Assembly (NCBI RefSeq): GCF_000759345.1
Contig: NZ_JPZL01000001.1
Span: 1,116,001 to 1,180,000 of the forward strand
Source of the DNA: Litchfieldella xinjiangensis
GTDB taxonomy: Bacteria; Pseudomonadota; Gammaproteobacteria; Pseudomonadales; Halomonadaceae
Reading direction: 5' to 3'
Length of the DNA stretch: 64,000 bases
Shown here: positions 9,165-18,007 of the stretch, one piece after another
Position numbering within the stretch: the stretch's first letter is position 1
How the letters are laid out: every line of letters begins with the position of its first letter
Made by a program: the position numbers and the translations under genes
Notes under the pieces: generated by a model
The model's input: the letters and a program-made list of their open reading frames with translations, nothing else
What the model was told of the DNA's origin: nothing
Database searches by the model: none

Positions 9165-10514
9165 ATGGAAATCAAGAACAAGGCCAATCGAATTCGGCTG
9201 TTCTCACTCAAGACCCCGCAGATGCGAGCCTTTCATTTCTCCTGGTTCGCCTTTCATATCTGCTTCTTCGGCTGGTTCGGCATTGCCCCGCTGATGGCGA
9301 TCGTGCGCGACGACCTGGGGCTGACCAAGACTCAGATCGGCAACACCATCATCGCGTCGGTGGCCATCACCATCGTCGTGCGCCTGATCATCGGCGTGCT
9401 GTGTGACCGTATCGGGCCACGCAAGGCCTACACCTGGCTGCTGTGCCTTGGCTCGTTACCGGTGATGGCGATTGGCCTGGCCTCGAGCTTCGAAACGTTC
9501 TTCCTGGCGCGGTTGGCCATCGGTGCCATTGGGGCCTCGTTCGTCATCACCCAGTACCACACATCGGTCATGTTCGCGCCCAACGTCGTGGGCACCGCCA
9601 ATGCCACATCGGCCGGCTGGGGCAACCTGGGCGGTGGCACGACCCAGATCGTGATGCCGCTGATCTTCTCGGGCATGCTGATGCTCGGGGTCAATGAAGC
9701 GTTCGGCTGGCGCCTGGCCATGGTCGTGCCCGGGGTGGTGCTGTTCTTCACCGGCATCGCCTACTACCTGTTCACGCAGGATGCACCCGACGGCAACTTC
9801 GACGAGCTGCGCGCCCGCGGCGAGCTGCCTCACGCCAAGGGTGAACATGGCATGGGCCAGAGCTTCAAGGCCGCCGCCAAGGACATTCGGGTGTGGGCGC
9901 TGTTCGTGGTGTATGCCGCCTGCTTCGGGGTCGAGCTGACCATCAACAACATCGCCGCCATCTACTTCTTCGACAATTTCGAGCTGACGCTGGCCACCGC
10001 CGGGATGATCGCCGGCCTGTTCGGGCTGATGAATATCTTCGCGCGCACATTGGGCGGGGTCTTTTCCGATCTGTTTGCGCGCAACAATGGCTTGAAGGGC
10101 CGGGTCCGCTGGCTGTTCATCGCCATGCTGTGTGAAGGCGTCGCCCTGCTGTTCTTCTCGCAGATGCACGTGCTGACCCTGGCCATCGGCATCATGCTGG
10201 TGTTCAGCCTGTTCGTGCAGATGGCCGAAGGGGCCACCTTCGGTGTGGTGCCTTTCATCAACAAGAAGGCCCTGGGCGCCGTGGCGGGCATCGTCGGGGC
10301 CGGCGGCAACGCCGGGGCAGTCGCTGCGGGCTTCTTGTTCCGTTCGGAAGCGCTCACCTACCAGCAGGGACTGTTCTATCTGGGCATTGCCGTCATCCTT
10401 GCCTCGCTATGTGCCCTGGTGGTGCGCTTCTCGCCCGAGGTAGAGGCAGAAGAGAGCGCCGCCTACCGTAATGCGGCGGCCGGCGACGAGACATCCGCTC
10501 TCTCCCTACGCTGA
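9165..10514 (+). CDS. Nitrate/nitrite transporter (NNP family, MFS)
   Basis: The start at 9165 (MEIKNKANRIR) has GAGG seven bases upstream. An in-frame GTG at 9063 would run through the regulatory hairpin and is rejected. The 449-residue protein has about 12 membrane segments and two NNP nitrate signatures, 'GWGNLGGGTTQIVMP' (N-terminal half) and 'GIVGAGGNAGAVAAG' (C-terminal half). It would bring nitrate into the cytoplasm and perhaps export nitrite. It is divergent from nasT-nasS and has its own sigma-54 promoter and leader hairpin, so it is probably co-induced with the reductase genes 28 kb away. Confidence 0.9.
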   Translation: MEIKNKANRIRLFSLKTPQMRAFHFSWFAFHICFFGWFGIAPLMAIVRDDLGLTKTQIGNTIIASVAITIVVRLIIGVLCDRIGPRKAYTWLLCLGSLPVMAIGLASSFETFFLARLAIGAIGASFVITQYHTSVMFAPNVVGTANATSAGWGNLGGGTTQIVMPLIFSGMLMLGVNEAFGWRLAMVVPGVVLFFTGIAYYLFTQDAPDGNFDELRARGELPHAKGEHGMGQSFKAAAKDIRVWALFVVYAACFGVELTINNIAAIYFFDNFELTLATAGMIAGLFGLMNIFARTLGGVFSDLFARNNGLKGRVRWLFIAMLCEGVALLFFSQMHVLTLAIGIMLVFSLFVQMAEGATFGVVPFINKKALGAVAGIVGAGGNAGAVAAGFLFRSEALTYQQGLFYLGIAVILASLCALVVRFSPEVEAEESAAYRNAAAGDETSALSLR

Positions 10515-10548
10515 AGGCTATCTGCCTCTACTTGCATTCATTGCCTTG

Positions 10549-10572
10549 CGCCGCCCCACGGGGCGGCGTTTT
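10549..10572 (+). terminator. Rho-independent terminator after the nitrate transporter
   Basis: An 8-9 bp GC stem (cgccgccc/gggcggcg) is followed by TTTT, 35 bp after the transporter stop codon. Confidence 0.85.
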
Positions 10573-10655
10573 CGTGCCCGTTCTGCCCGCAGCTGTTCCC
10601 GAGACGCTGAAGCGCTAGACTGGAGGGCCGTTTCCAACCTCACGAGAAGCTTGTT

Positions 10656-12515
10656 TTGTCGTCACGCCGCGCTGTTCCTCCCTCGTCCAACGGGGCTCCT
10701 CTCAGCGGATTCTTCAGCGTCTTTCGCTACAGCCGCCGTGCCCTCGAGCTGGTCTGGTCCACCTCGCGTGGCCTGACGCTGGGCCTGGCCCTCTGTACCC
10801 TAGTGGCAGGGATTCTGCCGGCCGTAGCCGCATGGGTCGGCCAGCTGATCGTCGATGCCGTGGTCGCGGCCATGGAAAGCCACCAGAACGACGAGACGGC
10901 GAGCGCGCTGGAGACCGCCTGGCCCGTGCTGCGCTATGTCGCGCTGGAAGCGCTGGTCATCGCATGCATCGCCCTGGCCCAGCGCGGCCTCTCGGCCCAA
11001 CAGTCGCTGCTTCGCGCCCTGCTCGGCCAGAAGGTCAACGTGATGATCCTCGAGAAAGCGGGCCACCTGTCGTTGGCCCAGTTCGAGGATTCCGAGCTCT
11101 ACGATCAGTTGACCCGGGCCCGTCGTGAGGCCTCCTCGCGCCCGCTGGCGCTGGTCAACAAGACCTTTTCCCTGCTGCAGAACGCCATATCGCTGGCCAG
11201 CTTCGGGGTCCTGCTCGTCCAGTTCTCACCCTGGGCGTTGTTGATCCTGGTCATCGGTGCCCTGCCGGTGTTCGCCTCCGAGGCGAAGTTCTCTGGCGAT
11301 GCCTTCCGGCTGTTTCGCTGGCGCTCGCCCCAGACCCGCATGCAGATCTATCTGGAAACCGTGCTGGCCCGCGAAGACACCATCAAGGAGGTCAAGCTGT
11401 TCGGTCTCGCGCCGCTGTTCCTGCAACGGTATCGGGACATCTTTCGCACCCTGTATGCCGAAGACAGGGGGCTGACGATTCGCCGTGACACCTGGGGATT
11501 CCTGCTCGGTCTGCTGGGCACCCTGGCCTTTTATGGCGCCTATGCCTGGGTGGTCGTGGAAACCGTGGCCGGAACGCTGACGCTCGGCGAAATGACCATG
11601 TACCTGATGGTGTTCAAGCAGGGCCAAGCGGCGCTGTCAGCCAGCCTCACCGCCATCAGCGGCATGTACGAAGACAACCTCTACCTGTCGAATCTCTACG
11701 AGTACCTAGAACAACCCACCGAGGCCGATAGCGGCCAACGGCGTACCGGCGAACTTCCCGGCGACGGCATTCGCTTCGAGCACGTGGCGTTTCGCTATCC
11801 CGGCATGGACGAGCCCGTCCTTCAGGATATCGATCTGCACCTTCGCCCGGGCGAAAGCCTGGCCCTGGTGGGCGAGAACGGCTCGGGCAAGACGACCCTC
11901 ATCAAACTACTGACCCGACTCTATGCCCCCAGCGAGGGGCGCATCCTGCTCGATGGCAGCGACCTGAGCGATTGGGAACTGGCCACGCTGCGCCGGCGTA
12001 TCGGAGTGATCTTCCAAGACTTCGTGCGCTACCAACTGCCGGTGGGCGAAAACCTCGGCGTCGGAGATGTCGACGCATTCCATGACGAAGCGCGCTGGAA
12101 AGCCGCCGCCCAAAGCGGCCTGGCCGATGGATTCATTGCTGGCCTGGGCGGCGGCTACCACACGCAGTTGGGGCGCTGGTTCAAGGGCGGGCAGGAACTC
12201 TCGGGTGGACAGTGGCAGAAAATCGCACTGTCACGTGCCTACATGCGCGAGCACGCCGACATCCTCGTGCTCGACGAACCGACCGCCGCCATGGATGCCG
12301 CCGCCGAAGCGGACGTCTATGCTCAGTTCCGGGAACACGCCCGGGACAAGATGACCATTCTGATCTCGCACCGCTTTTCCACGGTTCGCGCCGCCGATCA
12401 GATTCTGGTCATGGCCCACGGCCGCATCGTCGAACGAGGCAACCACGAAGACCTGCTTGCCGAAAACGGTCGCTACGCCCACCTGTTCCGACTGCAGGCG
12501 GCCGGGTATCGATGA
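10656..12515 (+). CDS. ABC exporter, fused membrane and ATPase domains
   Basis: The 619-residue protein has an N-terminal exporter membrane domain of about six segments (residues about 30-320) and a C-terminal ATPase. The ATPase carries Walker A 'GENGSGKTT' (about 405), signature 'LSGGQ' (about 514) and Walker B 'ILVLDEPTAAMD' (about 535). It would act as a homodimer, or pair with a protein encoded elsewhere. The best start I can offer is TTG at 10656, with only a weak GAGAAG upstream, so the N terminus is uncertain. No substrate-specific neighbour is present. It stands alone between the nitrate transporter and kduI. Confidence 0.8.
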   Translation: MSSRRAVPPSSNGAPLSGFFSVFRYSRRALELVWSTSRGLTLGLALCTLVAGILPAVAAWVGQLIVDAVVAAMESHQNDETASALETAWPVLRYVALEALVIACIALAQRGLSAQQSLLRALLGQKVNVMILEKAGHLSLAQFEDSELYDQLTRARREASSRPLALVNKTFSLLQNAISLASFGVLLVQFSPWALLILVIGALPVFASEAKFSGDAFRLFRWRSPQTRMQIYLETVLAREDTIKEVKLFGLAPLFLQRYRDIFRTLYAEDRGLTIRRDTWGFLLGLLGTLAFYGAYAWVVVETVAGTLTLGEMTMYLMVFKQGQAALSASLTAISGMYEDNLYLSNLYEYLEQPTEADSGQRRTGELPGDGIRFEHVAFRYPGMDEPVLQDIDLHLRPGESLALVGENGSGKTTLIKLLTRLYAPSEGRILLDGSDLSDWELATLRRRIGVIFQDFVRYQLPVGENLGVGDVDAFHDEARWKAAAQSGLADGFIAGLGGGYHTQLGRWFKGGQELSGGQWQKIALSRAYMREHADILVLDEPTAAMDAAAEADVYAQFREHARDKMTILISHRFSTVRAADQILVMAHGRIVERGNHEDLLAENGRYAHLFRLQAAGYR

Positions 12516-12541
12516 CTAGGCAAGCCTAACCTTGAATAGCC

Positions 12542-12598
12542 CCAGAACCGATGATAATTTAAACCTACGTTTTGATTTTATAAAACCAACGGTTCTGG
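12542..12598 (+). promoter_or_regulatory. Inverted repeat overlapping the kduI ribosome-binding site
   Basis: A perfect 9-bp repeat, ccagaaccg (12542-12550) and cggttctgg (12590-12598), encloses an AT-rich stretch of 39 bp. The right arm runs into the Shine-Dalgarno GGAG of kduI. It may be an operator or an RNA stem masking the ribosome site. The AT-rich loop holds aaacctacgtttt, a distorted KdgR-like core with one extra base. Confidence 0.4.
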
Positions 12599-12605
12599 AG
12601 ATAAC

Positions 12606-13442
12606 ATGGAAATCCGTCAGGCCATCCACAGCGAACACGCCAAAACGCTGGATACACAGGGGCTTCGCGACCACTTCCTGATCGAAGAGATCTTCGCCGA
12701 GGGTGAGCTGAAGCTGACCTACAGCCACCTCGACCGCCTCATCCTCGGCGGTGCCCTGCCTACCGATCGGCCGGTCACCGTTCCCGAAACCATGAACAAG
12801 CACACCGGGACCGATTATTTCCTCCAGCGCCGCGAGCTGGGGACGATCAATATCGGCGGCCCCGGCCGCGTGACCGTGGACGGCGAGACGTATGCCATCG
12901 GTACCCACGAGGCACTCTATATCGGCAAGGAAAACCGCGATATCCAGTTCGAGAGCGATGATGCCCAACATCCGGCAGCATTCTATCTGTGCAGCGCTCC
13001 TGCCCACCAGGTCTTCCCGACCCGCAAGATTACCGTGGAAGAAGCGTCACCGCAGACCCTAGGCGACACGTCGAAGAGCAACCGCAGGACCATCAACAAG
13101 TACCTCGTTCCCGATGTGCTACCCACCTGCCAACTGCTCATGGGCCTGACACGCCTCGAAGAAGGCAGCCTGTGGAATACCATGCCTTGTCACATACACG
13201 ATCGCCGCATGGAAGCCTACTTCTACTTCGACATGGCCGACGATAGCGTGGTCTTTCACATGATGGGCGAACCACAGGAGACACGGCACCTGATCGTACG
13301 TAACCGTCAGGCCGTGCTGTCGCCCAGTTGGTCGCTGCACTCCGGCGTCGGCACCGGCAGCTATACCTTCATCTGGGCCATGGCCGGTGAAAACCAGACC
13401 TTCAGCGACATGGACTTTATCGATACGACCCAACTTCGCTGA
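12606..13442 (+). CDS. kduI: 5-keto-4-deoxyuronate isomerase KduI
   Basis: The length of 278 residues equals that of E. coli KduI. Family sequences include '[17 protein letters not shown]', '[18 protein letters not shown]', '[16 protein letters not shown]' and '[17 protein letters not shown]', whose His and Glu are metal ligands of the cupin fold. It converts 5-keto-4-deoxyuronate, released from unsaturated uronides, to 2,5-diketo-3-deoxygluconate in the cytoplasm. GGAG precedes the ATG. It forms an operon with kduD 16 bp downstream. The following hydrolase and TRAP genes supply its substrate. Confidence 0.95.
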   Translation: MEIRQAIHSEHAKTLDTQGLRDHFLIEEIFAEGELKLTYSHLDRLILGGALPTDRPVTVPETMNKHTGTDYFLQRRELGTINIGGPGRVTVDGETYAIGTHEALYIGKENRDIQFESDDAQHPAAFYLCSAPAHQVFPTRKITVEEASPQTLGDTSKSNRRTINKYLVPDVLPTCQLLMGLTRLEEGSLWNTMPCHIHDRRMEAYFYFDMADDSVVFHMMGEPQETRHLIVRNRQAVLSPSWSLHSGVGTGSYTFIWAMAGENQTFSDMDFIDTTQLR

Positions 13443-13458
13443 TTTCACGGAGGCTTTC

Positions 13459-14220
13459 ATGAGTGCAACGCTATTCGACCTGAAGGGCAAGACCGCCATC
13501 GTGACGGGCTGCAACACGGGCCTCGGCCAAGGAATGGCTCTCGGCCTTGCCGAAGCCGGGTGCAATATCGTCGCGGTCAACCGCCGCGCGCCAGAAGACA
13601 CGCAACGCCACGTCGAAGCACTGGGGGTGGGCTTTCTCTCGATAGAGGCCGACCTCGGCAGCACCGCTCCGATCGAGGACATCCTGGTGCGCACCCAGGA
13701 GACCTTCGGCCACGCCGATATCCTGGTGAACAACGCCGGCACCATTCGCCGTGCCGATAGCCTGGAGTTCACCGAGAAAGACTGGGACGAGGTCATGGAC
13801 GTCAACCTCAAGAGCCTCTTTTTCCTGTCCCAGGCATTCGCCCGACGCTGCATCGATAAGCAGCGTCGCGGCAAAATCATCAACATCGCTTCGATGCTCT
13901 CTTTCCAGGGAGGCATTCGGGTGCCCTCATACACCGCATCCAAAAGTGGCGTGCTTGGACTGACTCGGCTGATGGCTAATGAGTGGGCTCCGAAAGGCAT
14001 CAATGTCAATGCCATCGCCCCAGGTTACATGGCTACCAACAATACTGAGGCACTGCGAAACGATCCAGAACGCAGCGAGGAAATCCTCAAGCGCATACCG
14101 GCCGGACGTTGGGGCGAATCGGAAGATTTGGCTGGCGCCGCCGTGTTTCTGGCCTCCTCAGCATCGGACTATGTGCATGGGCATGCTCTGGCCGTGGATG
14201 GTGGCTGGCTGGCACGATGA
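13459..14220 (+). CDS. kduD: 2-dehydro-3-deoxy-D-gluconate 5-dehydrogenase KduD
   Basis: The start at 13459 (MSATLFDLKG) has GGAGG upstream and gives 253 residues, the family length. It is a short-chain dehydrogenase with cofactor motif 'TGCNTGLGQG', 'NNAG', a catalytic Ser region 'NIASMLSFQGG' and 'YTASK'. It reduces 2,5-diketo-3-deoxygluconate to KDG. The KDG kinase and KDPG aldolase needed to finish the route are not in the window. Confidence 0.93.
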   Translation: MSATLFDLKGKTAIVTGCNTGLGQGMALGLAEAGCNIVAVNRRAPEDTQRHVEALGVGFLSIEADLGSTAPIEDILVRTQETFGHADILVNNAGTIRRADSLEFTEKDWDEVMDVNLKSLFFLSQAFARRCIDKQRRGKIINIASMLSFQGGIRVPSYTASKSGVLGLTRLMANEWAPKGINVNAIAPGYMATNNTEALRNDPERSEEILKRIPAGRWGESEDLAGAAVFLASSASDYVHGHALAVDGGWLAR

Positions 14221-14238
14221 GCGACCTCATCGAGGCTT

Positions 14239-14267
14239 GCATGACACGGCCCTAGGCCGTGTCATGC
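14239..14267. terminator. Bidirectional hairpin between kduD and kdgR
   Basis: A perfect 13-bp inverted repeat (gcatgacacggcc/ggccgtgtcatgc) with a 3-nt loop lies between the two convergent genes. There is no T-tract on either side. Confidence 0.65.
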
Positions 14268-14274
14268 GTAGCCC

Positions 14275-15084
14275 TCAGGTGACTTTGGTCATAAGGCCGA
14301 ATCGGTAATCGTGATACCCCAAACCTTCGGAAACATGTTTGCCGGCCTCGTGCAGCAAGCGAATGTACTCGGCTCGTTTCTCGGCGTCATAGCGAACCAC
14401 CGGAAACGATAAGCTAAGCGCTGCTATGGCCTGGCCGAAGCGATCGAAAACCGGCACTGCCAAGCAACGAACGCCAAGCTCGGCCTCTTCCCTGTCTTCT
14501 GCCACACCCTCGTCACGAATCTCTGGCAACTCTTGCATGACTGCCTCGACGCTGGTGAGCGTATGCACGGTACGCGCCACGAAGTCGACCGACGACAGTA
14601 CATCACGGGCTTGATCGGCAGGCATCCAGGCCAGCAACGTCTTTCCCATCGCCGTGGAGTAAACGGGGCTTCGCCGGCCAATACGCGACTGCATGCAAAG
14701 GTTGAACTGTGAGTCGTACTTGTGCAGATACACGATGTGGCTGCGGTCCTCATCCAAGGCACCCAAGTGAATCGCCTCATGCGTGGTCTCGGAGAGCTTT
14801 CGCATCTCCGCATCGGCCAGTCGGACCAAGTCAACGTTCCCCAACGCCGACGCTCCCAGCTCGAACAACTTGAGGGTCAGTGAATATTTCTCCGACTCCT
14901 CATCCTGGGACACGTAACCCAACTCCTTCATGGTTTGAAGAAAGCGGTAGGCAGTGCTCTTTGATGTGAAGGCCCGCTGGGAGAGCTCGGAGAGGCCTAT
15001 GTCTCGCTGTTCAGCCAGCCCCTCGAGAATCGCGAACACCTTCATGACAGCTGCCACATTGTCGGGCTTTTGCGACACGGCCAT
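14275..15084 (-). CDS. kdgR: IclR-family repressor KdgR
   Basis: The start at 15084 (MAVSQKPDNVA) aligns with the E. coli KdgR N terminus; a GTG at 15096 is the alternative. The N-terminal winged helix ('LSELSQRAFTSKSTAYRFLQ') is followed by the IclR effector domain with 'HLGALDEDRSHIVYLHK', 'RIGRRSPVYSTAMGK' and 'RCLAVPVFDRFG'. The whole protein follows E. coli KdgR closely. KdgR represses pectin-catabolic genes and is relieved by KDG. Its likely target is the box at 15214-15232 before kdgM. Confidence 0.92.
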   Translation of the reverse strand: MAVSQKPDNVAAVMKVFAILEGLAEQRDIGLSELSQRAFTSKSTAYRFLQTMKELGYVSQDEESEKYSLTLKLFELGASALGNVDLVRLADAEMRKLSETTHEAIHLGALDEDRSHIVYLHKYDSQFNLCMQSRIGRRSPVYSTAMGKTLLAWMPADQARDVLSSVDFVARTVHTLTSVEAVMQELPEIRDEGVAEDREEAELGVRCLAVPVFDRFGQAIAALSLSFPVVRYDAEKRAEYIRLLHEAGKHVSEGLGYHDYRFGLMTKVT

Positions 15085-15213
15085 AACCCTGAGCACCTCG
15101 TTTCATAAAAAATGGAATACCGGTCTGAATGTTACGCAAACCCGCCATAACTGTCACTCTCCTTCGCTCTAACGCTCCTTCGGCATCCCCATCAATAAAT
15201 CGACCAAAGTATA

Positions 15214-15232
15214 AAAGAAACGTCGTTTCATT
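15214..15232. promoter_or_regulatory. KdgR operator overlapping the kdgM promoter
   Basis: The 19 bases aaagaaacgtcgtttcatt form a near-perfect palindrome and fit the enterobacterial KdgR box (AATGAAAC..GTTTCATT) with one deviation. A possible -35 TTTCAT at its right end and -10 TATACA 16 bp further on place the box over the promoter, as for a repressor. Confidence 0.75.
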
Positions 15233-15354
15233 TTTATAGCAACGTCTATACAGTAAATATAAACCAGAGGATCGAGGTAGACACAGCCAAGCAGTTCACC
15301 TCGAAGCAGTATGCCTTCTGGGAGCCCACCCATAACATCAATAACGGAGAAGAC

Positions 15355-16101
15355 ATGCACTTAGCTCACCTTGCCAAAACCAAAGGACTGATGGGTCTCA
15401 TAATCGCCGGAGCGGCCCTTGCGACGACCGGTTCAGCATGGTCTGCAGACAATATTCTGACGATGAAGCTGGAGCAGACCACCAATGACCACGCCTTGAC
15501 GCTGCCTAAGATTGCGATCACTCGGGTATTCGACGATAGCTCTGCTCTGACGTTGGAGAAATCCTGGTTCTGGCAGGACGACGTGCATGAGGATGGCTGG
15601 CCAAAGCATGACGAGGCGTTCACCAACTATTCATTTCCTGCCTGGCGTTTTGGCCAGGAGCAGCGATGGGCGGTGACGCCGCAGATCGGCGCCAAGTTTC
15701 GTTCTAATGTCACGCGCGCGCTGGCTGGTGTGAAAGTCGGCTATGGCGGAGATAGCTGGAGCCTATCGACCCGCTACCGTTACGAGCACGAGACCACCCA
15801 TGAAACGGCGGAAGAGGGCCGAGCTGGCCGAATCGATATCTATGCCAGCTACGATATCGATGACACCTGGACACTGCTTTATAACCCCCATTACCACTTC
15901 AAGCATGAAAGTGACTCACCCGACTTTGGCACGGGTGACAGAGACTATCTGGAGCATGAACTCCTCGTATTTCACCACCTGAATACCCATAACACCGTTT
16001 TTGGGGGCTATATCCAGAGGGATAGAAATAGTGGCCAGGCCGGCACGGACCCAAATCAACGGGTGAGTTCCTGGCTGATAGGCTATCAGCATAAATTTTA
16101 A
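15355..16101 (+). CDS. kdgM: KdgM-type oligogalacturonate porin
   Basis: The 248-residue protein has a signal peptide ending near 'GSAWSA-DNILTM'. Its alternating beta-strand pattern suits a 12-stranded outer-membrane barrel, and it ends in 'YQHKF' with the C-terminal Phe of outer-membrane proteins. 'RYRYEHETTHET' and 'HHLNTHNTVFGGYIQRDRN' are typical of the KdgM family, which lets acidic oligosaccharides through the outer membrane. GGAG precedes the ATG and a KdgR box lies 120 bp upstream. It leads the TRAP and GH105 genes, so it probably admits rhamnogalacturonan-derived fragments. Confidence 0.88.
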   Translation: MHLAHLAKTKGLMGLIIAGAALATTGSAWSADNILTMKLEQTTNDHALTLPKIAITRVFDDSSALTLEKSWFWQDDVHEDGWPKHDEAFTNYSFPAWRFGQEQRWAVTPQIGAKFRSNVTRALAGVKVGYGGDSWSLSTRYRYEHETTHETAEEGRAGRIDIYASYDIDDTWTLLYNPHYHFKHESDSPDFGTGDRDYLEHELLVFHHLNTHNTVFGGYIQRDRNSGQAGTDPNQRVSSWLIGYQHKF

Positions 16102-16197
16102 TCTTATTTAGCAGGGGCGGGGACTCCCCGTCCTCTCTATGGCAGTATCGAGTGGCTATGTCACTATCGGGTGGCCGGGACAATGAAGGAGTAGATC

Positions 16198-16689
16198 GTG
16201 ATCACGGTGCGCAAGCTATTAGACAGAATCATACAGTTTTTCTGCTGTTCGATATTCCTGCTCATGGTCATCGTGGCGAGTTGGCAGGTAATCAGCCGCT
16301 ATGTCCTCAATAGCCCAAGCACCGTATCGGAATCATTCCTGAAGTTTTCGCTCGTTTGGCTATCCCTCATAGCTATAGCCTATGTTGCAGGACAAAGAGA
16401 GCATGTCAGTTTAACGCTATTAACCGATCGATTAGACGGCATACTGAAGCACATATCCAACATATTGATAGAATTATTCTTCATCGCGTTTGCTGCATTT
16501 ATCCTGTTATACGGCGGGACTCAATCGACACTCAATACCATGAGTCAAGTTTACCCGATGCTCCAGGTTCCCAAAGGACTTCTCTACCTCTCTCTTCCCG
16601 TATCTGGGGCCATCATTATCATTTATTGCTTACTCAACATAAGCGACATAGTCAAGTCACCGAAGAAGAATAGGGGCGTAACGTCATGA
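16198..16689 (+). CDS. TRAP transporter small permease (DctQ type)
   Basis: A GTG start at 16198 with AAGGAG upstream gives 163 residues and four membrane segments, the usual DctQ layout. Family marks are 'WQVISRYVLNSPSTVSE' and 'LSLIAIAYVAGQREHVSL'. Its stop overlaps the start of the large permease by 4 bp (ATGA). With the large permease and the binding protein at 19204 it makes a sodium-driven importer, here probably for unsaturated uronide disaccharides. Confidence 0.9.
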   Translation: MITVRKLLDRIIQFFCCSIFLLMVIVASWQVISRYVLNSPSTVSESFLKFSLVWLSLIAIAYVAGQREHVSLTLLTDRLDGILKHISNILIELFFIAFAAFILLYGGTQSTLNTMSQVYPMLQVPKGLLYLSLPVSGAIIIIYCLLNISDIVKSPKKNRGVTS

Positions 16690-17984
16690 TCATGGATGCC
16701 GGGGTCGTCTTGGTCCTATCGTTCTTCGTATTACTTGTGCTCGGCATGCCTATTGGGATATGCATCGCTGTTTCATCCATGGCGACCATCATCATCGCGT
16801 TGCCGGCAGAAATCGCCATCTTTACAACGGCACAAAAGATGGTATCTAGCCTGGATAGCTTTACCCTGCTTGCGGTGCCCTTCTTTATTCTATCCGGCGT
16901 CCTCATGAATAATGGCGGCATTGCCTTGCGCCTGGTTAACTTTGCCAAATTGTTTGGTGGGCGTATCCCGGGTTCCCTGGCCCATACCAATATCGTCGGC
17001 AACATGATGTTCGGGGCCATCTCGGGTTCAGCGATTGCCGCCTCGACGTCAATTGGCGGAGTCATGGTTCCGATGGGGGTCAAGGAGGGCTATAGCCGCC
17101 CCTTCTCGGCAGCTGCCAACATCGCTTCGGCACCAACCGGTATGCTCATACCGCCGACAACGGCCTTCATACTGTATGCCCTGGCCTCAGGAGGCACATC
17201 GATATCCGCTCTGTTTGCTGGTGGTCTCGTTGCAGGCTGCCTATGGGGGATCGGCTGCATTCTCGTTGCCTTTCTCGTCGCGAAATCACGCGGCTACACC
17301 ACGAGGATCGAGATAAGGGATGCCTCCGTAAAAAAAATAATTCTTGATGCCATGCCGAGCCTGTTCTTGATCGTCATCATTATTGGCGGCATCGTGCTAG
17401 GTGTTTTCACTGCAGTCGAAGCGTCTGCCATCTCCGTCATATATACGATGTTTTTAACCATGGTCGTCTATAAGACAATAAACCTTGGGTCTTTCAGCAC
17501 ATCATTAATCAAGGCCACCGAAACCACTGGCGTCATCATGTTTCTGCTGGCAGCGTCTTCTGCCATGTCATTCGCCATGTCGATTACCGGTCTTCCCGCC
17601 GCGTTGAGCACAGCCATACTCGGCATATCCGAAAATCCGGTCATCGTGCTGATGATCATTACACTCTTGCTCCTCGTGATCGGCTGTTTCATGGATATCG
17701 GTCCGGCGATTCTCATCTTTACACCCATCTTGCTTCCCATCACCAAGCTCATCGGCATCGATCCCGTGCATTTCGGCATCATTATGGTGTTCAACCTCTG
17801 CATTGGCACCATTACCCCTCCCGTAGGCACGGGGCTTTTCGTAGGCGCTGGTGTGGCGAAAGAGAAGGTAGAGAAACTGCTAGTTCCCCTTCTTCCTTTC
17901 TATGCGGTCATCTTCTTGATCCTGATCCTGCTGACCTACATACCTGAAATCACACTATTCCTCCCACGCATAATGGGCCTTTGA
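16686..17984 (+). CDS. TRAP transporter large permease (DctM type)
   Basis: The 432-residue protein has about 12 membrane segments and DctM family sequences: 'PFFILSGVLMNNGG', 'GNMMFGAISGSAIAAST', 'IPPTTAFILYALASGG', 'CFMDIGPAILIFTPILLP' and 'ITPPVGTGLFVG'. It starts inside the last codons of the small permease. It is the transporting subunit of the TRAP system and is followed at once by the GH105 gene, which points to oligosaccharide uptake. Confidence 0.93.
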   Translation: MIMDAGVVLVLSFFVLLVLGMPIGICIAVSSMATIIIALPAEIAIFTTAQKMVSSLDSFTLLAVPFFILSGVLMNNGGIALRLVNFAKLFGGRIPGSLAHTNIVGNMMFGAISGSAIAASTSIGGVMVPMGVKEGYSRPFSAAANIASAPTGMLIPPTTAFILYALASGGTSISALFAGGLVAGCLWGIGCILVAFLVAKSRGYTTRIEIRDASVKKIILDAMPSLFLIVIIIGGIVLGVFTAVEASAISVIYTMFLTMVVYKTINLGSFSTSLIKATETTGVIMFLLAASSAMSFAMSITGLPAALSTAILGISENPVIVLMIITLLLLVIGCFMDIGPAILIFTPILLPITKLIGIDPVHFGIIMVFNLCIGTITPPVGTGLFVGAGVAKEKVEKLLVPLLPFYAVIFLILILLTYIPEITLFLPRIMGL

Positions 17985-18007
17985 ACCGAACTGACCAGGA
18001 ACGACCG

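Noticed and set aside
15091-15120. KdgR box at its own start (tttcataaaaaatggaa)
   Set aside because: The half-sites face the opposite way from the KdgR consensus and one base is off, so autoregulation is not supported.
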